Positions 11,412-22,574 of a stretch of 42,623 nucleotides of DNA are shown in pieces; positions within the stretch are counted from its first letter, which is position 1; every line of letters starts with the position of its first letter. The DNA comes from Acephala macrosclerotiorum (taxonomy: Eukaryota > Ascomycota > Leotiomycetes > Helotiales > Mollisiaceae): contig MU119547.1 in assembly GCA_014904845.1 (NCBI GenBank), forward strand, positions 6,700 to 49,322, given 5' to 3'. A program made the position numbers and the translations under genes. The notes beneath the pieces were generated by a model. That model was not told the DNA's origin and made no database searches. It was given only the letters and a program-made list of their open reading frames with translations.

Positions 11412-13114
11412 ATGTCCACAGGGACCAAGAAGCGCTATACTTTTAATATCTATGAGATCGACTTGAGTTCGATCGATCCAACTGTCCGAGCAATTCTATT
11501 GCCAGCTTCCAAATCAGCAGCATACTCTACCCAGCTTCCCGAGAACAGTCCACAAATCATTTCCATCACGAACCTGGTTCCATTGTCGCCACAAAACAGT
11601 TCATCGGAAAGCGAAGGTGCTATTCTGGAATCCAGTAATCATATCACCAGGTATAAGCAGAAGTACCCTCAACTCCAACACGGGATTGCTCTCAAGCAAT
11701 CCCGAGAGGATGCTCGATTCACATTCGGCACATCTTTGGACAATAATGTAGTCCTAAGGCATCCGGACTCATCTCACCCAAAGGATTGCTATATAAACTT
11801 GCAACATGCTCAATTGTACCCAGATCCCGACCATGATACTTTCAGGATTTACAACTGCTCAGCGACTACATTCGCTGTTCAGTCCCTCGCCACCATCCAG
11901 AGTTGTAAGCACATCTCACCGGGGCAAGCTACTATCCTAGATAACGGAAGCTATTGCCTTACGTTTGGGAAAGGATTATGCTTCCAATTCCGGATCCTAC
12001 CGCGTCATCCTAAAGCGGCACATGCCACCTGGTCTCCATCCTTACCTCTGGTACTTCCTTCATCCGTCACGCTTGAAGAAAAGGGATCATTGTCTAAGAG
12101 GATGCGAGAAGCACAGAGTACGAACACTCGACTGGAGGCATCCCTAGTGTACAATGAAGACGTTGAATCGGACGGAGACAGAGATTCTTCCAATACATCT
12201 GGGGGATCCATATTTCACGGTTTTCGAGCGTCCGATGTATCATGCAATCCGGAGGTACAGGGCATAAAACCCACCGGCGGCGAATTGGAATTGCACAAAA
12301 CGGATCGGGCAAGAGTCGTGAAGACTACCCGCAATGGGATGATAGTTGTGGTGAAGAAATTCCGCGGTGAGGACCTCAAAGAGGTCGCCGATAGGTGGAG
12401 AAATGAAGTGGAAATCCTCAAAGTTATGAATCATGTAAGTTCTCGCTTGGATGTCTTCGTGCTCGAGCTTATCATCAGCAGGGCTCTATCACTCAGCTCG
12501 TGGACTACGACGCCTCAGATTTGAGCCTTGAACTTGAGTATGTTGGGCCAGATCTTACAAAAATGATCGACAACAAAGAGCGACGTATGTCGCGACTGTC
12601 CAAGCCTTCGCGGTACCGAGTATGGATCGATATTGCTCGTGCTTTGGAGTACCTCCATGCGAAGAATATCATCCATCTCGATGTTAAGCCGAGCAACATA
12701 CTCCTCCGTGGCCAGGAGCGGGCAGTGCTTTGTGACTTTGAGATGTCTACTCAAGGCGCTGCCGAGATGGATGGAGGGACGGCCTCTTACGTGCCGCCGG
12801 AGTTTTTACTCAGGGAGGCCCGTGGCGCACCCGGCGATATTTGGGCTTTTGGAGTTACCCTCCTCTTTGTTTTCGGCCAGATCCCGCTTCCTCGGCAGAA
12901 GTGGAAGCTTACAGACATTGCCTCCCACGCCACGCAAATGAAAATGAACACCTGGCTCAATAAAGTTGAAGGCGAAAGGGAGAATCTTCCAAGGAGTCTT
13001 TTTCTCCTGCGTCAAATGCTCTCGAATAACCCCAAGAAACGAATTACGGCTTCGCAACTGTGCAATAAGTTACTCAAACATGACCAGCGATTCGCAGGCA
13101 AAATTGCTGCTTAG
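11412..13114 (+). CDS. FHA-like plus protein kinase domain protein, 551 aa
   Basis: Two exons, 11412-12434 and 12482-13114, with a 47-nt intron (GTAAGT donor, CAG acceptor, phase 0). Residues about 100-195 resemble a degenerate FHA phosphothreonine-binding fold (FTFGTSLDNNVVL ... LDNGSYCLTFG). The kinase domain runs from about 298 to 545: VAIK-like lysine in VVVKKF (about 315), alpha-C glutamate in NEVEIL, catalytic loop HLDVKPSN (406-412), metal-binding DFE in CDFEMS (426-428), PPE (446-448) and GDIWAFGV (459-466). Two features are unusual: no glycine-rich loop is visible before the lysine, and DFG is replaced by DFE. Lys, catalytic Asp and metal Asp are all kept, so activity is likely but should be tested. 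FHA-kinase architecture is known from Rad53/Chk2-type checkpoint kinases, but this one is very divergent and orthology is not claimed. Confidence 0.88.
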
Positions 13115-13301
13115 TTGGAGATATTTCGAGCATCCGATTCCCGAAGGACCTAACAGCGATCGAGGTTGTAGAAACAGTGTTTCCCATCTCAAAGATGAAG
13201 TGTATCGTTTGGCAGCAGTCAGAAGATTTGCGATATAGAAAGTTATATATTGGTCAATTTGATCTTGGGCTGAACGTAGCAGAAAGTTCGGCCTTACTCA
13301 G

Positions 13302-13968
13302 TTACATGAATGGAATCCAAGTCCTCCACCACAATCGTGATCCCCGAGGAAGTGGATCTGATGGAAAAACTTGAAGCAAAGGTGCTTCTTCACTCGTCAC
13401 ATTATCTTTAGCCCATTCTTCAAAGTGAACATTCCTTTTCTCCAAATTGTCTTCAAAATTTGATGGTCTATCAAGGTTTTCACAAACCAAAGGAATTGCT
13501 ACTTCGTCAATTACCATACTCATTCAATAGGGTCAACAAATACCTTTATCATCTTCGAGCCCTGCCCGAAACAAAATCAATTTCATTTTGACGAGAAGTA
13601 CACGAAGGGGATCCCATGTCTTGGTACTTAAATCTCGACAGAGAGCTATCTCAATATCCTCAAGACATCTACCGCGAGTAAGAGAAGAAAAGCTATCCCA
13701 TGTGCGCTTTAGCCCGCAAAGGCTATTCCATTCAAGATAGAGAGCATCTGCTGCTGCAATGGACTTAGCGTCACGTGCTTCCGAGCAAGTGAAGAAACAA
13801 CTTACGATCAACGAGGTCTTGTAGCGCTCTCTGAATTGCTCTCCATGAGTAAGTATGCCCATTCATAGCATGGTGTACTTCATGTATGAGGTCAGCTTTG
13901 GGCAAAGCCTCGATTCTGGCCACTTCTTGATAAGCCCATGTGTTTTTGATGGACGACATTGCAGGCAT
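13302..13968 (-). CDS. Hypothetical protein, 189 aa, three exons
   Basis: Exons on the minus strand are 13968-13806, 13753-13544 and 13498-13302. Both introns are short (52 and 45 nt), with GTAAGT / TTGCAG and GTATTT / AGTAG borders, and both keep phase 1 into one open frame; this agreement is the main support. A TATA-like stretch lies about 35-45 bp upstream of the ATG; a second ATG follows nine bases later. The protein is rich in W, L and charged residues (ALYLEWNSLCGLKRTWDSF), with no signal peptide or membrane helix. No family was recognised. It is convergent with the kinase gene, with 187 bp between the stops. Confidence 0.6.
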
Positions 13969-13998
13969 GACGATGTGAGCATAACGTAGAATCAAGCT

Positions 13999-14010
13999 TT
14001 ATATATATAA
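13999..14010 (-). promoter_or_regulatory. TATA box candidate
   Basis: On the minus strand an alternating TA run followed by AAAGC (TATATATAAAGC) ends about 31 bp before the ATG at 13968. It is a plausible core promoter element for the three-exon gene. Confidence 0.4.
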
Positions 14011-14096
14011 TGGCTTCTTCCTCGCATGCCTTGAAAGGGAAACCGTAATCATGGAAAATCGTACTTCCAGAATTTTGAGATTCGGATATCATTAAA

Positions 14097-14435
14097 ACCC
14101 GGCAAGGGGGGAATGCACCAACGTTGATTCGAGAAGTGATTTAGTCTGCATCACTGTTGCTATGACGGTTTCCTTTGTAGACGTTGAGCTTCTAAAAGAA
14201 CGAAGCATGATGGAAGGCAGAAGCATCAGTCGGGCACCTCTGACTGTGGACTGGGGCGTGCGCAACCATCACCCAGAGTCAGAATATCAAAAACAGACAG
14301 GCCTTGGTAAACACTGATGCTGTACAAAAGACTTGGGCTGAATTTTGCCTAGGACTCTTCCCCCAATCGTGGGAAGATTGCCAAATGTCTCATTTTTGTC
14401 AGCTTGACATGGCACGAAACTGATGGTGATCTCCT
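14097..14435. other. Intergenic, nothing recognised
   Basis: About 340 bp of normal composition. No open frame, repeat or splice pattern was found that would support a gene. Confidence 0.5.
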
Positions 14436-14696
14436 TCAACTGATGGCCTCGCGGGGAATCTGATGACGGCGGTCAGCTTCATCATCCGATCCTTGATTGG
14501 GGTCGTTGGCGTGAGGCAAGATCCGGAACAAGGCATAAAGCAACGATGCGCTACCGTAGAGTATGCAAACGTATCCGCCCATCGTTGAGATCAGTGCATC
14601 GTCTCCCTGGAAGGCTGGTGTAGGCTGCTGAACCCTCGATCTAGGGTCCTTGCTGTGATGGGGGACGTCGAGGATATGGCATCGCAACTCAAACAT
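14436..14696 (-). CDS. Possible small membrane protein, 86 aa
   Basis: A single frame runs from an ATG at 14696. It has one hydrophobic stretch in the middle (GGYVCILYGSASLLYALF, about residues 40-60) that could span a membrane, with a charged C-terminus containing GSDDEADRR. No family was recognised, and nothing beyond the open frame and hydrophobic segment supports it. It would be divergent from the repeat-protein gene at 15027, with about 330 bp between the starts. Confidence 0.35.
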   Translation of the reverse strand: MFELRCHILDVPHHSKDPRSRVQQPTPAFQGDDALISTMGGYVCILYGSASLLYALFRILPHANDPNQGSDDEADRRHQIPREAIS

Positions 14697-15026
14697 CACC
14701 TGCTCGTGTGACTAATTGGGATAATCCCTCAGAGGTGGTCACGTCGTATCTCTCACCAATAATGCCGTGGGTTCGTGATCCATGGGTCATGGAGACCCAA
14801 CATTCGCCAGCGTCGAATGGGAACGGATGGAAAGATAACGATCGAACCCCGTGGACGCTTTCAAGTTTCTACCCCTGCACACGCTGGCATGTGCGAAGCC
14901 AGCAACAACAGATAAATACCCCCCCAAAGCCCCGCCGTGAACTCTTCAGTTCTTTCCCACTCACCACACTCACCACACTCATCAACATCACTTGACCCCC
15001 ACAAGCCAAGTCAATACTCCTTCACC

Positions 15027-16249
15027 ATGGGTCGTCAGCTCAGATCTCGATTTATTGAAGTTGCTCCACCCTCTCTGACCACGAACAATCGCCAGCTAGG
15101 GAACGAATCTGCTCAGTCTGAGCGAATTCCCGATTCAATTCCTACTCCTGAGCAAATCACCGCTCCAGCAGGTGGTCACACTGCAACATCCACTCATGAT
15201 CACATCGCTGCTCCAACAGGTGGTCGCACTGCAACACCCGCTCCTGAGCAAATCACCGCTCCAGCAAGTGGTCACACTGCAACATCCACTCCTGAGCAAA
15301 TCACCGCTCCTCCAGCANNNNNNNNNNNNNNNNNNNNNNNNNNNNNNNNNNNNNNNNNNNNNNNNNNNNNNNNNNNNNNNNNNNNNNNNNNNNNNNNNNN
15401 NNNNNNNNNNNNNNNNNNNNNNNNNNNNNNNNNNNNNNNNNNNNNNNNNNNNNNNNNNNNNNNNNNNNNNNNNNNNNNNNNNCTCCAGCAGGTGATCACA
15501 CTGCAACATCCACTCCTGATCACATCGCTGCTCCAGCAGGTGATCCTACAGCAATCCAGGGCTCAGCCATCGCCGATTGCGAGACAAGAGATGCTGCCCA
15601 AGCTCATGCGAGCGATGACCCCGCTAGATATTTGGCTACCAAGCCAGTGAGTGAGGGAGGGGTTTCCAACAACCATGATGCGGGCGGTAATCAAGCCACC
15701 GATTCCCCAGCCAATCCGACCTTGAAAACCACAACACATGGCCACCACGATTCAGCCGAAGATGTGCCTTCCAATCTCGCAAGCTGCAGTACCACGCAAG
15801 TTCCTGACGCTGCCGGAGACTTGGACACGATCATGGTTGATTCTGGTCCAGCGCTTGACGAGAACATCTACAGCCAAGAGAGCATCATACCTGACCACCT
15901 CGATTGGATGATTGACGGGGACGACTTTTCTGACGAAAACAAAACTCTCAACGACGACATCATCCATCGCCCTCTTCGATTCCAACGCGGAGACCCTATC
16001 CTCAAACGTCTCGAGCAGCGTCAGTCGTATCACGTTAGAACTATAAATAAGGTTCTCTACCGTTTGACTGATCAAGTGGAGACCAGGGAACATGCAGAGT
16101 CTCTGCCAAAGCCAGCGTCATATGACGAGTTTCTGTCATCTGAGCTCGCGGCGACCAGCACAACAATGGATGTTATTCATTTTCTTCAAGACCGTGTTAA
16201 AAAGTATCGTAAGGAATTGAGTCGTGCTCGTCACCAGTTGAGGGGATAA
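15027..16249 (+). CDS. Repeat protein with 16-residue repeats and coiled-coil tail (assembly gap inside)
   Basis: The start is TTCACCATGG, an ideal context, preceded by CT-rich leader sequence and a TAAATA box near 14913. After a basic N-terminus, a 16-residue repeat of the type TPEQITAPAGGHTATS begins at about residue 40 (48-bp DNA unit). It runs into a run of N at 15318-15482 and resumes for about 1.5 units. The frame before the gap (97 codons) and after it (15485-16249, 254 residues) do not agree if the gap is exactly 165 nt; a whole number of repeats (gap of 136 or 184) restores one frame. The unique C-terminal part is acidic, then ends in a basic helix likely to be a coiled coil (DVIHFLQDRVKKYRKELSRA). 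Family unknown; copy number probably varies. Confidence 0.65.
15144..15551 (+). repeat. 48-bp coding minisatellite
   Basis: Units at 15144-15191, 15192-15239, 15240-15287 and 15288 onward are homologous and in frame. More units follow the N run from 15483. The encoded repeat alternates PEQIT and HDHIA/PDHIA cores followed by APAGGHTATS-like tails. Confidence 0.9.
15318..15482. other. Assembly gap (165 N)
   Basis: A run of N inside the 48-bp repeat array. The distance between equivalent repeat positions on either side (15312 and 15485) is 173, not a multiple of 48, so the stated gap length is probably an estimate. Lengths of 136 or 184 would restore both repeat register and reading frame. Confidence 0.95.
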
Positions 16250-16717
16250 AAGGAATTTCTCGACTTGTTTTCGTCTTTCTATGTCTTAGTTAGTCCAGTC
16301 CTACACTATAAAGCTGTTCAAGTCATACCATTCTTCTGTTTGCTACCTAACCTGCTCCGATCAAGATGTGCAAATTGATTGAAATAACGTTGAAGTACCA
16401 TTACGAATATCCTAGCGTTGGAAGGACAATGACCCGAATTTACTCCGGTATACTTTTGGACTTAGAGCTTGATAAATGTCCTCTGTTTTATACTACTTCG
16501 GCGTCGCATTTGTCGTGAGAAGAACCCCTATTTAAACGTTCGGCAACAAGCGAGTCGCTTCTGATATCCGCGCTAATCCGTCTTGGAGATGCGATCACAT
16601 GATGAGGACCTCGGCCTGAGGTACTTAGAACGCCATGCTCAAAAATTCGCTCATACTCAATCCTGGCTTTTCGCATCCTTTTCGGAAATTCCTTTCCTTT
16701 CGACAACAATTTTGAGA
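16250..16717. other. Intergenic
   Basis: These 468 bp hold the 3' end of the repeat-protein gene and the promoter of the F-box gene. No separate gene is supported; a minus frame at 16488-16817 overlaps the first F-box exon and has no recognisable content. Confidence 0.5.
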
Positions 16718-19443
16718 ATGCACGACTTTTGTTGTATCTGCGGTCTAGTCTTAGGAACTCATAGAAGTAACTTCCCCCAGTGGTGCAAGGACATTCGCGC
16801 ATGTGTGTTCTCCCCAATCAATTGAAGCCCGTCTGAAGAACTAACGTCGTTTTGAGCAGTATGTTGGATACACCCCGGGAGAGCAGTCCTCAGCGGTACA
16901 GGGTCAATGGATGATGACGATATGCCTTTTAACCTCCCTGTGCCTGCGCATGGAGTCAGTAGATATCGCTTCCGTCGTGATAAAATGGCAGAAGACGGCG
17001 AAGATTGTTGCTATCCATTCCACACCATTTGCTGGACCATACTCCGTGAGGTCGATGTTGGCAACCTCCTCAGTGGCGATGTCGAACCACTCTTCGACAT
17101 ATTTGACAGCGCTCAATACACCAAGAGAACTCGGTATCTCAATTGGGGCCAGGACTATCTCTTCGAAGAGCTTCTCCATGCTCCTCGACAAAGTATTTTA
17201 GCACAAAATGAAGAGGCTTTTGGAACGCTGGACCCTTCGCGATGTGACATTCGGCCACGAGCATCCTCAGCAAGACAGCCAACCGCAGGGTGGATCAATT
17301 ATATGCCAGCCTTCGACTTTTCGAAGACCTTTCAGGGGATGTCTGCGTTCGTCATAAAGCTTCTGCACGCTCTTGGTAAGAGATCGTTCTACATCTTGAC
17401 GACACAAACCACCAGCCGTGCCAATAATGGACTACTTTCACTCCCAACAGAGGTTCTCGAGTCGGTTGTCTCCCGCCTTGATTACGAAGATGTGCAGCGC
17501 CTTTTCAAGGCCAGTTCATACCTCTGCAGAACATATGGTTTTGATGGCTGCGGTCTCCCTGCCTCCTTCTGGAAATCCCGTTTTTGTGTGCATGGTGATA
17601 CCGCTTTCGCACGTTCGATCCGTCCCTCATCATGTTCATACAAGGATTGGTTCTTTCTGGTCAGATCCGAGATGAGAAACGGCCCAAATAGCTTAAAGAT
17701 TCGAAACCGGATGAGGATTTGGAAAATTGGAACTGATATAATCAGCATGGTATGTTCTATTCGGGATCCTCGTCGTGTCTTGCATGGTCAAGTTCTTGCA
17801 CCACCAAGCAGACCACCAAGCAGGATTCTAGGCCCAACAGCTACGGCCATGAAACAGGATGATGGGAACTGCCGAGAACTGAAGCAAGCGTTCGTATCGT
17901 TCGAAAATCTGTCTCCAGCTGTTTTTCTGTGTACCTTGACGCCGTCGTACGTTCTCATTTCAAAGCAGCGTGTGGTTTCAGGCTTTTCGATGGAGCTTAG
18001 CAATGGGGCATCTATCGATTTGGGGTATGTCACCAGCCAACATACAGAGCACGGCAGCTTGAAGTCGAGGGCAGAGTCGGTATGGCTAGTGTGTAGCCAG
18101 GTTGGATTCGAGATGATCACCACTGTTGGGCGCCCTCAGCAAAATACTCAAAGCTCTACATGTGGGAAGGAACTTGCGACGGCTAAATGGCCCTTGAAAA
18201 AGCTCAAGGGCATACACGTTGGTCTTGATGTATGTTGCTCCCTTCAACGTAGCATATCTGACAAATCTAGGCCATGCGAGTGGTGAGGATCTCCATCGAC
18301 ACACCAATGAGTCCTGGGCTCGACGGACTTCTTTGGACTTCTGCATATCCGTCATCTAGGCCATACTTACACGAGAAAGACATCTCATCTCTACGCAATT
18401 TTCAGCAGGACTCATTCGCACCTGCTTCTAGCATTTACATCGACCCACAAAACGGAAGATTGGTAGCAATTGCGGTGTTCAGTTCGCTAGGACGGCGTGC
18501 TGGTATCACCGGTATCAAACTCATTTATGACACGGGCATGGATCAAAGTTGGGGCTCAGCCGACGATGCTGCCTCACTTGCATTTTTCTTAGGGCACACG
18601 GAGCGACTTGTGAGAATCAGGAGCTATAAAATGGGTTCTCTAGTCTGCCACCTTGAGGTTAGTCTGCACCTGAACATCACTAGGGCTTGAGACTGAGTCT
18701 GCTAGTTTATCACAAGCCTTCAGAGAACCAGCAATACGCTTCCTCCCCTCCCAAACGGCTCGCAGCTGTCCATGGAGTACGTTGATCACACAGTGTCCAT
18801 TGGTGGGTCCGTGGAGGGCTTCTGTGGCTGTTATATGAGCTCCCAGGCTACGTCCTCACCAAAACCATTGCAATGTTTTGGCGTTATTGGAATGGGCATT
18901 CAGATCTCATCCGGCTCTGTCTGCCTTCCCTCCAAGAAGCTCGAGGGAAAAGAGCTTGCGCTGCAGGAAATGCCTCTCGGTGGGATCAAAAATCATGGAG
19001 AGCAGAACTCTCAGCTGTTTCTCGCAGATCAATATGCCGCCGTCCAAGCGTCGATCAACGCGACCGAGTCAAAGTACAGACGCATGGGTCAAGTCACCGG
19101 CCTCCTCTTTCGTTTAAACAATAACGAAGGTCATCCCAAGTTACTTGGCCAATGGACAGGAGCTGGAGAAGTCTATCGTCTTGAGGAAGGGGAGCAGATC
19201 TTGGACCTGGATTTCACCACTACAAGTCCAATATGCAGCATTCCAGCACGGCCCGGATTGTCGCAGGTGGAAAGCATCACTCTGGTAACAGATATGAGGA
19301 AAATCACTTGGAATCCGGCTACAGCACCAGCATTTGAAGTAGAGCCCACAGATCAGGTGATGCACAAGGTGACCAAGGTCGTTTGGGATTTCAACGCGGT
19401 ATTTGACAGAGTGAAGTGTAGCTATATAGACCTATCCCCATAG
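16718..19443 (+). CDS. F-box domain protein, 859 aa, four exons
   Basis: Exons are 16718-16802, 16860-18229, 18271-18657 and 18706-19443. Introns are 57, 41 and 48 nt: GTGTGT with a perfect CTAAC branch, GTATGT with CTGAC, and GTTAGT. All three keep phase. The first exon encodes a CxxC-type N-terminus (FCCICGLVLG), as seen in a large family of fungal F-box proteins. It is followed by an LSGTG motif, a CYPFHTICWTIL signature (about residues 78-90), an F-box (LLSLPTEVLESVVSRLDYED, about 220-240) and a long beta-rich C-terminal region with an ISGF-like segment and LGY. F-box proteins link substrates to SCF ubiquitin ligases through Skp1. The C-terminal region would be the substrate-recognition part. 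Acceptor of intron 3 could instead be the CAG at 18724. Family assignment rests on motif recall, not a search. Confidence 0.8.
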
Positions 19444-19511
19444 CAATGAAAACAAGAATGCCAACAAGACTTTCCATATTCGTCGCACCGATCGCACCGC
19501 CATCTTGGCCC

Positions 19512-20347
19512 TTATTGATAGGTATGTTCCCTCTCAACGCGTTTGCGCCATCTCAATATCTCTCCCCTTCGGTTGGTTTTCCACCCATCTTCCTTCAAAA
19601 CCCATTGTGATTCAGGACACGACTCCAGCTGGCTAGATTCGTTATTTTTCGCAAGATAGTACTTCCCATCTTGATAGAAGTAATACTCGTTGGGCGGGGC
19701 CGTGGTGTTCGTCATCGAGCTTTCAAGGGCGTACGAGGCAGCGTGAGCTGGCATGGTGGATGGAGCGGACAGATCTGCTGCAAGGCCCATCATCATCTCG
19801 GCCTCATATGAGTCTTCTATGGTAGGCTCCGGCGCGGTTGAAGGAATGTTCAGCTTGAAGTAATCAAATATAGCTTGGACGTCGTCGGCATTCTCGATAA
19901 TGTGATAGGGTGCGGGTGCAGACCCTCTAGCCGCCCACGAGGTAATTGCTTCTTGTAGAACTGGACATTTTTGCCGATTCCAATGGCACCGAAGAGTATC
20001 GTCCCGTCAGCATTTGACGACTGCTCCATGAAGTCGTCCAGGAGATTGTCTGCGTGTCTGTTGAAGGCGTTCCGGGAAACATTCTCGCTGTGACGCTTGA
20101 GTTCAACAACCAAGACGTCCACTGGGGCCCACCCCCCCATGAACTGAACTATCTTCATGACTTTGTTGTCTGGCTCGCCGATTGTGTCCGCATGTTTGGT
20201 TTGATTCAACCACTGATCGCTAGCAGGGAAGACAGTCCATAGCAGATTCTCCCATGTAACTTGGACATATTTCTCAGCGCTGCCATCTTCGATCTGCTGT
20301 ACGCAAAGCTCAATTGCTGGGTTGGTGATATACCGATTACTTGACAT
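19512..20347 (-). pseudogene. PD-(D/E)xK nuclease-fold-like protein with a frameshift
   Basis: From ATG 20347 the frame encodes a domain with EPD (residues 58-60), then VLVVELKR, whose ELK at 82-84 fits the (D/E)xK catalytic motif, then an FGAIGIGKNVQFYK strand pattern (about 119-132). Near 19940-19965 the homologous reading passes to the -1 frame (WAARGSAPAPYHIIENADDVQ). That frame stays open to the stop at 19512 and ends with an aromatic YYFYQDGKYYLAK-type segment. No intron fits, because the phase and consensus sites are wrong. It is therefore either a recently broken gene or a one-base sequencing error. The same domain order occurs in the apparently intact gene at 37206-38255. Family members in fungi carry the nuclease fold, but activity is mostly unproven. 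Confidence 0.6.
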
Positions 20348-20858
20348 CGTGCAATAGCTAAAGAAGTGATCGGCGCGATCGAAATATGTCGTGGAAGTGA
20401 GGATGGAATGATGCTCTCATCTTTCCTGACAGGATGCCGAAGCAGGGCTTCTACATACCAAATGCAGAGTCTGTAGCGTGTAGATGCCCCTCTCCCATGG
20501 AAAAGGGTGGTGTCTGGCAGCAGTTTCTTGGTGTCACCGCACCAATTGCGAGGGTTCCAAGCTTGGATTCTTCTGCCCGATTCTCCACCTGCGGAGAATT
20601 CCTTCGAGCCCAACGGGAGTGGGGGTGAGTAGGACAAAAGCAGATCCTTGCTAAAACTCGCCGGCTCGACCTGCTATATCAGCCAAAGGTCTTTACCCAA
20701 GGCGTTCGCCCTGCTTCTCCCAGTTGGTCAAGGAGCCTGCGCCCTTTTGTCGGGGTCAATCGACCACCCGCATCTCCCAGTCCGTTCTTCATCATCTTCA
20801 TTTCCTCCTCTCGATATCAATCATTTCGTTCACACAACAACCTCTACACTTAGTCACG
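20348..20858. other. Divergent intergenic region
   Basis: About 510 bp lie between the starts of the frameshifted PD-(D/E)xK gene and the gene at 20859. The right half is CT-rich and CA-rich, typical of fungal leaders. Frames here (20434-20628 plus, 20206-20637 minus) show no recognisable protein. Confidence 0.45.
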
Positions 20859-22184
20859 ATGGGCTCTACCTTTTCGAAAGCTGTGCAATATTCTGGCAAC
20901 AGTCTAGCTATTGTTGCACCAGGAGTGCCGTTGGTTTCTACTCCAGGAGGTCCCCCTAAAAATGTTCGCCGCCCAGGACCTCCTCCTAGGAACATGATTC
21001 CTGACAACCGCTTCGATCAAAGTGATTTGAAGCTATGCAATACCGGTGCAGACATTTATTTACAGAGTACTACATGTTGTCTCGGCCTCAAGGAGTTCTT
21101 CGATCGACACCATTTGCCCAACAAGTTTGATTCAGCTATCGAGAACACTATCGTCACACAATTCAGCCTCGGTTCCGTCTCGTCTGCGTGGTGCTACAGG
21201 ATTGAGCACCAGAGCTTAAGGAGGTTCCTCGTTGCTTGCGACGAGGAGCTGTATTCTTTGGAGAAAATCGCCTTAGTACAAGGCGGCAGATGCAAGCTCG
21301 TCGTATCTCGCCAGACTTGGGCTTATTCTCTGAATGAACGCTCCAACATCTTATGGTCTAACAAGTCTCAAATCGATATACAGTTCACATTCGACTGTTG
21401 GAAGACCGCAAGTGGAAAGAAAGCGAGATTGATTGCTCCTGGGCAAATCAGCTCACCCATCACTCTACAGCTTTTATCCTCGAAGGTTCCGGTCAAAGTG
21501 AAAATAGGCTCGGAAGGAGTGGCAATGGCCTGCATCAAACAAGGTCCATCCACCGACGATACGGCTAATATTGATACTATAGAAGTGTCCTTTGGAGGTG
21601 AGCTGACTCATAGGTTTTGAACTCCTGCTAAACATCATCACAGTCAAAACGCTGACGGTCCCCATGGCCCAAATCACTCTTTTCAATCCTATACTCCATC
21701 TCAGCCAAAGACAGGAGTCATTCAATGAGTTTCTGAATCAAGGATCTTCTCGACTGCTGCAGTTTCCTGTCTCTGCGGAAGAGGATATCATCAGGGGCAA
21801 GTTACAGATCGCGTCTTTCTTGTATTCGGATCCACTGACTTTTCTTTAGTCTACGAGAATTCCAGATACAGAATCTTGCTTACGCCAGATCAACTCGAAC
21901 CTCACCATGATGATACATTTTCCGACACAGCTTCATATGAAGAGGAGTGGGTTGATGAGTTCATGGGATACAAAGCCATGGAGGATGATGTGCTCTCGGA
22001 GGTAGACCCTCGAGCCTTCGTTATTCTCTTCACCTATCCAAGAAAAGCTGATATGGTGCATATTGTTCAGCTTTATGGGAAGGGATTCACGATTGTTCTC
22101 TTGTCTGACGAGCCGAAAATTCACTGGCTTCCCGATGGGATTTCTGTTTGGAACGATTCAATGAAGCGTATCACTGAGGGCTGA
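20859..22184 (+). CDS. Hypothetical protein with N-myristoylation-like start, 408 aa, GC-AG intron
   Basis: Three exons: 20859-21597, 21644-21796 and 21850-22184. Intron 1 (46 nt) has GTGAGC and CACAG ends. Intron 2 (53 nt) only fits phase with a GC donor (GCAAGT at 21797) and has a strong CTGAC branch and TTTAG acceptor. The start ATG follows TCACG in a CA-rich leader. The protein begins MGSTFSKA, matching the MGxxxS N-myristoylation consensus, then has a proline/glycine-rich linker (about residues 28-45). A largely beta-type region follows (about 60-260), and the C-terminal part is acidic (EEEWVDEF) and ends with hydrophobic strands. No family was recognised. Membrane attachment is inference. 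Confidence 0.65.
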
Positions 22185-22574
22185 TAGTTGGAATTGCTGG
22201 CAGATTTCTTTTTATTGTTTTCTGCACAAACCTTTCTGATTTTCATGAAGAACTCTGAGGTGACTAATGTGGTCAATTATATTGCACACGTGGACCAAAC
22301 ACAAGGGATTCACATTATGATATTCTCTTGCTCAAGCTCCTTTTCCACATATGTTTTCCCTCTTGCCTCTACCTCGATCGTGTTTCTGAGAGTAACCTCC
22401 TTATCCGAATGAATCCGCCTGTGGCATGGAAAGCTCACCTTGATTGAGTTCCAGTGGATCATAGAACTCTGCAGGCAATGACGAGCTGAAGCAATGACAA
22501 GGGCATGAAACTTGGTTGAGGGGCGTTGCCAGAGGGAAACGAGGATGCCAATACAGCTATACATCAAGTTTGTG
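22185..22574. other. Convergent intergenic region
   Basis: About 390 bp lie between the stop codons of the plus-strand gene ending at 22184 and the SET gene ending at 22575. Small frames on both strands are uninformative. No terminator-like structure was recognised. Confidence 0.45.

Noticed and set aside
17374..17413. Intron in the F-box gene (GTAAGA to CCAG)
   Set aside because: Removing 40 nt would break the frame, which is open and protein-like throughout.
19930..19970. An intron instead of a frameshift in the first PD-(D/E)xK-like gene
   Set aside because: No GT/AG pair of workable length gives the required phase, and the two frames abut with no spare sequence.
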